From: Owenia fusiformis
Lineage: Eukaryota > Annelida > Polychaeta > Sabellida > Oweniidae
Assembly (NCBI GenBank): GCA_903813345.2
Contig: CAIIXF020000001.1
Span: 35,681,366 to 35,745,365 of the forward strand
DNA: 64,000 nucleotides
Direction of reading: 5' to 3'
Notes under the pieces: model-generated
Databases searched by the model: none
The model's input: only the letters and a program-made list of their open reading frames with translations
Told to the model about the DNA's origin: nothing
Translations under genes and position numbers: made by a program
Part shown: piece by piece, positions 35,950-47,700 of the stretch
How positions within the stretch are numbered: the stretch's first letter is position 1
Layout: each line of letters opens with the position of its first letter

Positions 35950-38673
35950 ACTTAAATTGATTGACCTGAATATAGCCAAAATTAACCAATAAATGACCAT
36001 ATATTGTTTTTCTAGTAGAAATGTGTGTAGTTAAATATAGAGAGAGCTTTTCAAAGAGAATTTTTAAATTGGATTTTTGATAGAACTTTTGCTCATAAAA
36101 GGACCCCTGTTTAACCCCGCCATAACTTACTAAAACTCCAAGGGATTTTGCTAAATTTGTAAAAACAAATCAAGAACTGTCTATATTACTATATTTTCAA
36201 ACATCGAAAACTGGGGTTCTGCAACAGGACATAAAACCTTTAGAAAGTCTATAGAAATTTTTGGTTGACACTAGTAACAGACCAGGTACAGTGTAAAATT
36301 CGTTTATATTTACTATTCAACTATTGAGTGCACAGCATAGAATATTTTAATGAGTATCTATTTGTGCAGAAGTACGATTGACATTGTCATTACATTTGTT
36401 GGTTTATTCTCTCTGCCTGCGAATAAGCAGCTTTTCAGTTAAAAATATATTCGTGTGAAAATCTTGAAATTTCTTGTAAGAACGACCTGCTCCCCAACAT
36501 TCACCAAATTAAGCGATTTTATCCCGTGAAGTGTAAAAAGTTGGAAGCAATATTTTCAAACTGCTATTCCAATATTCCTTTAGCAATTAATCCTAATTTC
36601 ATCATCTGAAAGAAGAATTCGAGCTATCTTATCAAATGTAGATGTTGCCCCCATTTTCACCAAAAGATGGCTGACTTTGGGAATCGTGGGTAGAAGAAAC
36701 CAAGATGGCAGACATCAAATAGGGCAATGGTTGAAGACTACAGAAGAGTTTCCCATTGGTGGCCATTATAACATTTTACCCTGTATCTTATTAAAGACTA
36801 GTATCCAAGCCTAGTGCAACATACCACAGTGTTCGGGAGAGACTCGCCTAGCCAGCTGTAACAATCTTACCATGGGTTGTCTACCGAATTTTTGAGATAA
36901 ATAAACTTGAAGACACTAACCCCCTCTATCGTCAGATTTCTAAGAGAATTCTGGTAAAATCACCAAGGTCAAAATCACTCCAACGCCAGCTTAGAATGAG
37001 ATTTTCCACTGAACTTTGACATAAATTAGGACCTACCTTATAAATATTTAGTCCCGATTCACTTCCCAAACGCCAGATGGCGCTCCAATGGGGTAGGGAA
37101 GGAGAAAATGACTTTTAATACAGAAAACCAAATCACCGCTAGTGTCCTTACTCAGGACTATATCCAATATGGCGTCAATCTCGATAAACAAAATGGCCAA
37201 CTCACCCAAACACTGGCTATTGTCTAATCTTTTCCCAATAGTCGCAACGAACGCAATCTGCATAAAGTAAAACAGCATCTAATACAGATATATCCAAATA
37301 TAGTACACAATTTAGATCCAACTCGCTCGCACATATATTGATTAAACATAATTTTAAATTATTTTATTATTCCATTTTAACTAATAAATTTTTTGATATA
37401 GATGAAATACATGAGTGACAATTCATGTACATAAGCTAGTACATAAGCTAGCACTCAAAGTCAACAACTACCAGACTTGTCCTCAATTTTCAGCAAAACA
37501 GAAAAATCGTCCTATAGCAGAAGTTGACCATCACTTTTAAAAAGCTGTAATTATAATGAAATGGATTATGAGTTAAAATGATTTTATATGTTAGGATTAG
37601 GAATGCTTTAAAGTTTTTCCAATGGCTGAAAATTATTGAGAATTGAAAAAGTTATTAAGAAAACCGAGGTGAATGACTTGTTTTGTCCCGGCTACTATCA
37701 TCGTATACGTATTTGATAAGCTTTTTTAGTTATGTTATTTAGCTATTTGGTCTCTTTGTTAATGAGTTATAATGTGCTAAAAACCCTGGGGTATATTTCT
37801 CAGTCAGTATCCTATTAAACATGGGGGTATGAATATTTTTATGAATATATTTATCAAGATAATTTGAAATGCTTGATTAAAATATCAATTATCACATTCA
37901 TTCACATTTCTTATTGTTCCATATAGCCAAGAGATATTTTCTCGTTACTTGTTATTGGCTGACTTATCATTTCTGCAACAGTTAAAGGGAGCTACTGAAT
38001 CGTTGTCAAAATGTTATTGATTAATGTTTTACCTCAAACAATTAAGTTCCGTCTTTATATTCAAGTAAAATACAAATAATTGATTATTACATTTTGTGTT
38101 TTGTTTGTATTTTGTATTATTGGTTTGCTACAAAAGGTGGTATTGTCACATTGTTAGAGAATAGAAAGGTGGTTTTCAAAGACTCCTAATTTATTTGTTT
38201 GATTTCCTATATGTGTTAACCAGTTTTCTTAATTGCTTTAATCTAGGACCGTACCCTGTAAAGTTTGGGTGTCTCAAACGACGACACCATGGGAAACAAA
38301 TAGATTCTCAATACTGTATAGAAATACATGTATGGACGAAGTGGATTATTACAATATTGATTAGGCAATAATCACTTGAAAGAAAGCATCGACAATGATT
38401 TTTCCTATCGACAGTATTTTGTCTGATCAATACATTTATCATGCAACATATTTACCTGAAAAGTAAGCAAAAGGTTCCTCTGCATTGGTTAAAGTATTGG
38501 TATAATGATACACGCTGAGAAAGGATCATCTCTTCTAATATTCATAATACAATGATTCGAGAACAAAACGACCAACCAAATATGAAGCCTGCTTCTCTTA
38601 AAACTTAAATTTGAATCAAAGGATAATACGTGATATTTCATGTGAGCATAAAAAGGAATATTCAGTCTGATAA
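35950..38673. other. Upstream region of the lectin/mucin gene
   Basis: A dispersed repeat segment near 36265-36345 (CAGGTACAGTGTAAAATTCG, TTTACTATTCAACTATTGA) recurs near 33395-33470 and 57820-58010. Unassigned sequence at 36640-37280 carries several ATGGCG/ATGGCC words. A CATAAAAAGG element at 38647 is too close to the ATG (38674) to be a convincing TATA box. No gene was recognised. Confidence 0.4.
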
Positions 38674-38725
38674 ATGGATCATATTTTTGTAATATACTTA
38701 TTTATTACTATTGTGACAATGAAAG
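38674..38725 (+). CDS. Exon 1: signal peptide
   Basis: Codes for MDHIFVIYLFITIVTMK plus one base, then AAAG|GTAAGC. The hydrophobic core makes a standard signal peptide. Phase 1 fits the next exon. Confidence 0.75.
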
Positions 38726-41700
38726 GTAAGCAACTTATCATTTTCATCATGTTCAATGTTCACTCATGTTAAAACACACTCCTATGTAACTGGATACAGT
38801 TTTGATGATATGAAACAACAATGATAAAATGGAAGTATAAATGTGTAAATTGCATTTTGATAAGACTTTTCTAGTCTTCTTTTGACATGTTTGAACAGAA
38901 CTGCAGCAAAAAATAAAAATTATAAAATATCAGTTTATTGTGTGAGATTTATTGGAGGTTTGTTTCATTATGACAAATTGCACTCCGATGTTCCATTTTA
39001 ACTGTAAACACTTCTACTTGGATGCCCCCTCCCTTGGTATCGGGGAATATCAATTTTGAAAGTGGCACAGCCATTCGACCAAAATTAACGGAATATTCAC
39101 TGTTATGAGTTTTATTCTGTATCAAAGAGAGAATCAGATATAGCGAGCAGGCTAAACAAAAAATTGTTTCAATTTCAGAATATTTTTGTTCAGCTCATGT
39201 CATTCCTTGCCATGTCTATTTTCTAAAAATCACAAAAGTGCATACTTTATTCCAGGAAAATTAAAGATTTTTACAATAATGTATTATTTTTCTATGGTTA
39301 CCATTCTTATCATTTGGGAGAATTTAAACATTTTTCACTCATTTTTTGCACTTTGAATCATTAATAACTCACCAATTTATAACATATTGTGAATCTTTTT
39401 GGAGATATTGTATTCGATATTGTAAGGGATATATATTGGTAGGTCAATTATATATGTTGCTTGTAATTTTGTCACCCCCTACAGATAGATTCTGCCTTTA
39501 AGCGAAAGTGATGTTAAAACAAATTATAGGAAAATAAAACATTCAGTATTGCAGGTGAATGTCATAAGATATTTAATCAATTAAATTAATTTGATGAATC
39601 TTTTTATTAAATTAAAGGAGCCGGTATCAAAATATAGAGCCACAATATTTGATATGTTCTACAATTTGGAGTAAAAGTGGTAAAAACTAAACCCATTTTC
39701 TACAATTTGGAGTACATAAAATGCGACTAGTGACCCGCTATAGTATTTTTATCAGATCACTTAACATTGATTTGTCCATCTGACTCGCGAAATCCACTTT
39801 CCGTCAATAATAGTGGCACGTTTTAAAACCTCTGTCGATAGGATCCCCGTTTTAAGTTATTTCTGTTCAACATCAATACAGAAAACTCCCCTATGACTCC
39901 TGGTTCAAAAGCTCGCCTATTTTCAAAATGGCCGCCATTTTTGTCTCACGAAATTCACTTTTGACCCATTTCCTAGCTTTACAAATAATTTCAGGTGTCC
40001 TGCATTGTAAAAATCCATGTTGATGTAAAGAGTAGTTGTATGAAATAATTTTGTTACAAAAAATCAGCAAAAAATTATTTCAATTTTTTAATTTTCAGCC
40101 ATTTTAGTTAACATTGATTTAACAATCTGTCTCGCGGAATCCACTTTTGAACCATTTGCCTTAAAACCTCTGTTGATAGGATTCCCGTTTTAAGTTATTT
40201 TTGTTCAACATCAATACAGAAAACTCCCCTCTGGCCCCTGGTTCAAAAGCTCGCCTATTTTCAAGATGGCCGCCATTTTTGTCTCGCGAAATTCATTTTT
40301 GACCCATTTCCTAGCTTTACAAATAATGTCAGGTGTCCTGCATTGTAAAAAGCCATTTCATTGTAAAGAGAAGTTGTATGAAATAATTTTGTTACAAAAA
40401 TCGGCAAAAAATCATGTCCTTCTTTTATTTTCAGCCATTTTAGTTAACATTGATTTGTCAATCTGTCTCTCAGTCAGTCCAAAATAGTGGCAAGTTTTAA
40501 AACCTCTGTCTGTCAACACTTTGCTCTTTCTAAATCCTCTGTAGATAGGATTCCCGTTTTAAAATATTTTTGTTCAACATCAATAAAGAAAAAAAACCTG
40601 TGACTCCTGCTTCAAAATTTCGCCTATTTTCAAAATGGCCACCATTTTTGTCTCGGGAAATTCACTTTTGGCCCATATCCTAGCTTTACAAATAAGTTCA
40701 GGTTTCCTGCATTGTAAAAAGCCATGTCTTTGTAAAGAGTAGCTGATGAAATAATTTTTTTACAAAAAATCGGCAAAAAATTATATCCGTTTTTTTTATT
40801 TTCACTTTTGAGCAAAACCATGTGAGCCCAGTAGTCTAGTAGGAAGGTATGGTCCCCATGCACCCGAAAGATGTATTTTTTTAATGTACATTTTTGTAAT
40901 CCTAAAGGTCCATACTAAAGATTTTTGCATGTTCCCAGAATGAAATATTGTCCCATGGTATCCATTGGCGGCCATCTTGTCGGCCATCTTGAATTTTTGA
41001 AAGAGTTGGTGTTAATTATCTCAAAGTACAATAACTTCCACAGTTTTGAGAATTGAAAGCTGTAAGTGGTACCAAAATGAAGCTTTTATAGTATCCTATA
41101 TTATCAGATACAATAATTATGCAAATTGCCTCATTTGCATAAAATGTGACATCATCAATCATAATTCTTGCCTCTTTACAACGGTATCGCATTATACCTT
41201 TCCGCCTGAGTGATCAGTGTTAGGCATTCATGAACATAAATGAATTTAAATATATAGGTACATTAATTTTGAACATATTTGCAATTGAAAGTTTTGGAAA
41301 AACATTGTCAGACACATGATTATGTAACTGAAAAGGGGCGTGGCACTTCTTGCGAAAGAATTGATGTTAATCATTTCAAAGTACAATTACTTCCACAGTT
41401 TTGAGAGTTGAAAGCTGTTAGTGGTACCAAACTGAAGCTATCACAATATCCTATATTATAAGATACAATAATTATGTTAATTACCATATTTGCATAAAAT
41501 ATGACATCATCAATCATTATTTTTGCCCTTTTTCAACATAATGCATATTGCCTTTTCCTCTGAGTGACCATCTTGGTCTCTCATGAATAAAAGATATTAA
41601 ATATATACATTCATTTTAAACATATTTGCAATTGAAAGTTTGAACATATTTGCATTGAAAGTTTTAGAAAAACATTGTCAGAAATTAAGGTATGACCTTT

Positions 41701-44700
41701 CAAATGATTATTGTTCTGAAAAGGGGCGTGGCACTTGTTGAAAATCTGTAATGTTATTATATAGTCAATGTATCATTTGTAAAATACCCAGGGGTTCACT
41801 GAATGAATACACAATTTTGTAGGGGTCCTAGGCTGAGCCCTCAGATATCATTATGTTCCCATACCAATCTCAAATTTCAATGTGTTCCCATACCAACCAA
41901 AATAATGCCCAAAAGCCATACCAAATATCCAAATATAAGACCAATGCTATATCAAATGTCCAAATATAGGACTAATGCCATTCCAAATATCCCAAAAATA
42001 TAAGACCAAGGGAATGCAAAATGTCTAAAGCCCCTGGAAGAAGGCAGAACTTTTAGGAAAATGATCCAAAACAACCTCAAATTAAGGACATTTGTAAAAA
42101 CTAGACCAATCCCATACCACAAGTGAGAGGTAACCTATTCTCCATGACCATTCTTGTACCCCAAAGTAGAGAAATCCGACCATTGTCATATCTCAAAAGT
42201 CATATTTTGGGGGCATTCTCATTCCAGATCCTAAAATTTGGATCCATTGCCATACCAAATGTTAAAAGAGGTACCCCCGTCAAGGTTTATATATAGTGAA
42301 CCCCCTGGGTGTAAAATATAGCTTTTGACTTTTAGAAAGTAGCCCAGTGATGTCCCTTATTCCTAGCTTGTTCAGAAATTCTTGTTGGTCTGTTTGGCAG
42401 ACATTTAAATTTCAGCCAAAGATATATAAGCTGTATCGCTTTTGAACTAAGTACTGTACAGATACGAATGACCACATATCCCCATATCATTTAAGGATAG
42501 GCAGTGAACTGAAAAGGGTACCCACAGTATTTAGTTCTTAAAGCTATATAATTATTAACTCAATATGTATTATGCCTGTACTTCAGTCCAATGTTTTATC
42601 CAAGACATCCGACTGGACTCTCAACTGACCTCTCCCAAAAACTGATGTCAAAACACAGTAGGACCATCATCTTCAATGAGCTCACGGTACCTTCAGAAGA
42701 CCAACTAAAATATCTCATCAGCTTAAAAATCCAAGACCTATTTGATGACAAGAGGGTGGTATGCAGTTATGCAACCAATAGAAGTGGGATGCAGAGCCCA
42801 GCCCCTTCACTATGTTACCTCTTATCCAAGTTAGAACGATTTCCATCCCAGATGCGAGGACAAGGAGTGGAGGAAACATCTGTGAAACACCATTGTGTTG
42901 GGCCAAGTAGAAGACAAAAGCTTCTCTTGGGAAGGAGAGATGAAGCCGGCAGTGTTAGTGGACGGCTTCATCACTGGCAAGAGAGCTTCAACAGATGCTT
43001 CTTAAGAGATTACTTCATCTTAGTCATCCAAAGATTCTTCTTCCAAAGATAGAAACACTCAGGAAAAGAGAAGCATAGGACCAGGAAGACATTCTTTGAA
43101 AATCTCTATAGGCTCACATCAAACTTGTTAGGGAACCAAAAGAGTGCCCATATGGCATGTACGCAGGATCAAGCAGAAGCAAATACTTTGGCAGCACACA
43201 GTGACCCAGATCGAGAGATGCCATTGGGTAATTTTCCAATTGACATCCCACCAGATTTATCATCAAAACCGTTTGACCAGTCAGATTTCAAGCTTGATGA
43301 GGTAAGAACAATCATCAGGAAGGCTCAGCCTCAGGTCTAAAAGGTGTGACATACAGGGTCTACAAGAACTGCGGAAAGCTGTTAATACATCTATGGCGAT
43401 TGCTAACAAGCATCCAGAACAAAAAATCTAGCAAGGACTTGGACTTAGGCGGAAAGGTGCTTCATTCCAAAGGAGCTAAAATTTGAGCGACTGAACCAGT
43501 TCAGGTAGACATCATTATTGGATGCTGAGGGAAAGATCTTCTGGGCCATTATGGTCAAGCGTCGAAGTTGTTTCCTAGTGGCCTGCCAAGCATTCAGAAA
43601 GTGGTCTCCCAAGACATCATGGGGTACATATAGCAGCATAAGCCAACTTGTGAAGGAAGCCAAGAAAGAGAATCAGTAGTTTGGCTGGACAGAAGGCCTA
43701 CCTAGCGTCCCTCACCAACTGATACTAGAGGTACAGTTCACTTTCACGTACCAAAAGCAACAGATGTAGTCAATCTGACAATGGGAAACACAAACTCCTT
43801 GAAGTTGCACAATACATTTTGCAATTATACCACTAATTAGCAGAGTTCGGAGAAAGGCATAGTGGCAGACTGCACTGTATCAGTAGTTCTCTTCGTAACA
43901 TCCATGAACTCTAAATGCAGGGATGATGCAGTGTAAGGTTCCACAAGCAAATGAAGGTGCAAAACACCTACCATACAGAGCTTTCATGGATGACATCACA
44001 GTTATGACCCGTTCAGTAGTGAGTACCAGATGGGTTCTATTAGCTATGGAAAGAATGGCAAACTGGACTTGCATGAAGTTAAAAGCCAACCAGGTCAAGA
44101 AGCATGGTTTTGGTTGATGGCAAGCTTTCTCCAATGCAGTTCAAAATAAAGGGCAAGCAAATACCAACAGTGCATGATAAAAGAATCAAATGTCTAGAGA
44201 ATAACTATGACAAAACCTTGCGTGGTTTGAACAATACAGCTGTAGTCTCAAGGGACCTGGACAAGTGGCTTAAAGCCATTGACTCAAGTCATATATCGGG
44301 GTGTTATGACATTACTCCCCAATTTCAGTGGCCTTTCTAGATTTACGACATTACCTGGGAACCCTCACTTCAGCAATTCTTGAAATGGAATGACCTTTGG
44401 TCCATGGACTGAGGGGAGTTCAATTTCCTATTAAGAGCTTTCCTTGACCTGGTCTCAACTCCATCAAACCTCAGACTTTGGGGCAAGGAAGAAACTGCCA
44501 ACTGCCCCAAGTGCATGGCAACTGAATGACACGTACATTAAATCATATACTCAGTATTTGGGTTACAGCTCCCACTGATGGACAATAAAGATGGCGTCAT
44601 GATTGAGGCTGAGGATGCCCATACTTTGATCTGGGCCTATCTTCAATATCTATCTTGCGTTTCTTTGATCTGGGCATTATTCACCATTACCACTTCTAAC

Positions 44701-47700
44701 ATGTCTCATCAGATCGACTTTTGCATATGTGACAATAAAATAGCCTGACTTGTATTGTGCTGTCATATTGGAATTACACTATCATAATGAACACATCATG
44801 TACTCGTAAGCGGTGCACACAAGCTGCAAAAATTGGCCAACATTTCACCAATAAGCAACATTGAGCTCTATCTACATGACTCTGCTAGAGCAGCTTCAGC
44901 CTTTGAAGTTGACATTAGTGTTTAGAAGTTAACATTTTGAACAAGAAGTGCCCCCCCCCCCTTTTTCAGTTACATAATCGTGTGAAGTGTCAACACTTAA
45001 TTTCTTATAGTTTTTCCAAAATTTCAATTGCAAATATGTTCAAAATAATGTACCTATATCAAAAATCATAAATGCTCATGAATAACCAAGACTTTAACCC
45101 AGAGGGAGAGATATTGGTCGTTACCATTGAAAAAAGCCCAAAATGATAGAGCTTGCGTTTGCATAATTATTGCATTTTCTATAAGTATATTATAATAGCT
45201 CCATTTTGGTACCACTTACAGCTTTCAATTCTCAAAACTGTGGAAGTTATTGTACTTTCAAATGATTAACATCAACTCTTTCTCAAGAAATGCCACGCCC
45301 CTTTTCAGTAGCATAATCATGTAAAGTGTTATAACTTAGTGTCTGACAATGTTTTTTCCAAAACTTTCAATTGCAAATATGTTCAAAATTAATGTACCTA
45401 TATATTTAAATTCATTTATGTTCATGGATGACTAAGACTGGTCACTCAGGCAGCAAGGTATTGTGCGATACCGTTGTAAAGAGGCAAAAATTATGATTAA
45501 TGATGTCACATTTTATGCAAATGAGACTATTTGCATAATTATTAATCTCATAATATGGGATACTATAATAGCTTAATTTTGGTACCACATACAGCTTTCA
45601 ATTCTCAAAACTGTGGAAGTTATTGTACTTTGAAATGATTAACATCAATTCTTTCGCAAGAAGTGCCACGCCCCTTTTCAGTTACATAATCATGTGTCTG
45701 ACAATGTTTTTCCAAAACTTTCAATTGCAAATATGTTCAAAATTAATGTACCTATATATTTAAATTCATTTATGTTCATGAATGACTAAGACTGATCACT
45801 TAGGCGGAAAGGTATAATGCAATACTGTTGTAAAGAGGCAAGAATTATGATTGATGATGTCACATTTTATGCAAATGAGGCAATTTGCATAATTATTGCA
45901 TCTGATAATATAGGATACTATAATAGCTTCATTTTGGTACCACTTACAGCTTTCAATTCTCAAAACTGTGGAAGTTATTGTACTTTGAGATAATTAACAT
46001 CAACTCTTTCAAAAATTCAAGATGGCCGACAAGATGGCCGCCAATGGATACCATGGGACAATATTTCATTCTGGGAACATGCAAAAATCTTTAGTTTGGA
46101 CCTTTAGGATTACAAAAATGTACATTAAAAAAATACATCTTTCGGGTGCATGGGAACCCCTCCTTCCTACCCGTCTACAGTACCCACGGTACTAATTTTA
46201 TATTTGTTTTGTAGATGTAAATGGATATTGTCCCGTTACGCCTTCCAGCGACTGTTCATGCTATGAAATGCATTGGGCAAGTAAGTTTGACTTACATATT
46301 TACGTCTTAATGGTACTGTTGCCCGCTTGTAAATCACTGTTGACTGTATGCTATGAAGCGCTGCTGACCACCACTAGTGTATTGTTGACCCTACTGAGAT
46401 ACTGTTGACTGTTCCCAATACTTTATTGGTTGGATTTTAGGAAAGCATGGTTCAGCTTTTATTAGCATTATTAGCACTGAATACTATGCTGGCAATTTTA
46501 GTTACGATACGCACAGCAGAATTCTTCCTTAAGAAGATGATGTACACCAATTGCAAATATCTTACCAAACGAGCTTGTTTAAAATATGTATTAGAAAACC
46601 AGATATAGAACTACTAATAGTTATTGGATATCCTATGATTTTGAGGAATATCATTTTTATCTACGAGGTGGTATTGATATCTGCACGAGAGAGCGAAGCG
46701 AACGAGTGCATATATCAATATCACCGAGTAGATTAAAATGATATTCTGAAAAAAATCATAGGATGTTCTTATTATCCTACACTTACAAGGAGTGTACTGA
46801 ATGTATAATATCATTGTAAAATTAATTCCATGCCAAATAGAGTCAATTTGGCGGGAAATCAACAAGCGGAGACTATCGTCACAATATCCTCCGCATATTG
46901 GGTTTTCCGGAGTATATCGTCACGATATCCTCCGCCCGGAGTATATCGTAACGATATCCTCCGGATATTCATTTTGCCAATAAATATCAAATTTATTTTT
47001 TCATGTTATTATACATTTAGTACACTAAGTGTAGGATAATATCTTATATGCTGCAAAGCTATTAGCCCATGGTTTGAAATTTCTCGGACGCCTATAAACT
47101 ATATGTCAACAATCTTTTCAAAATGTTGGACCTATTTACTCAAAAGAGGATCTTCCTTTTCTGTTTTTTATTGCATGAAAAGATTATTCAACAAGGGGTC
47201 TAAAACTTCTTCAAATGTAGAATTATTGAACGTCTAATTTTGAAGATATCAATTATGCTGAAAACAATGGATAGCATAGGATATGTGGTTTTTAGCTTGA
47301 CAAGCAGACATAATGAATCAGTCCTAGAAATAAAAAAAAATTGTTACCAATGTGTTCATTTCAAAATAGTGGATTCCATCATCCAAACAATCTTTGGACT
47401 TACAAAGCAATTTTAGACTGCTCTGTTGAAATTGTATAAGGAGAGTGTAAACTTTGGATGTACTGTTGATTGTGACCAAACGACCAAACGAACAGAATAA
47501 TTTTGTATCATCATTTGAGGTTGTTTTTAGAAAAGCTATTTTTTATAAAAAATATCTAGCATACTGTGTATGAACGTGAAACGTGAACTCTATATTAAGA
47601 AGTCAATTGATGGAAGTTCTATACAGGTTGTACCTTGTGATAATTACACTATATAGATCCACTTCCATTTTGTATTTTCCGATTTTTATTTCAGGAGATT

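Larger units (their letters stand above)
40831..46188. mobile_element. Foldback element B: inverted arrays of ~360-bp monomers
   Basis: The outer inverted ends are GTAGGAAGGTATGGTCCCCA (left, from 40831) and its complement (right, to ~46188), continuing through CATGCACCCGAAAGATGTAT and CCATTGGCGGCCATCTTG. The left arm then has about two and the right arm about three monomers in opposite orientation (AACTTCCACAGTTTTGAGA near 41030, 41387; complement near 45240, 45610, 45965). Each has an ATGCAAAT/ATTTGCAT octamer and GAAAAGGGGCGTGGCACTT. The middle carries short tandem repeats and a LINE relic. No transposase was found and no clear target duplication. Confidence 0.8.

Noticed and set aside
38647-38656. 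TATA box CATAAAAAGG upstream of the lectin/mucin gene
   Set aside because: It lies only ~20 bp before the ATG, so the expected transcription start would fall inside the coding exon.
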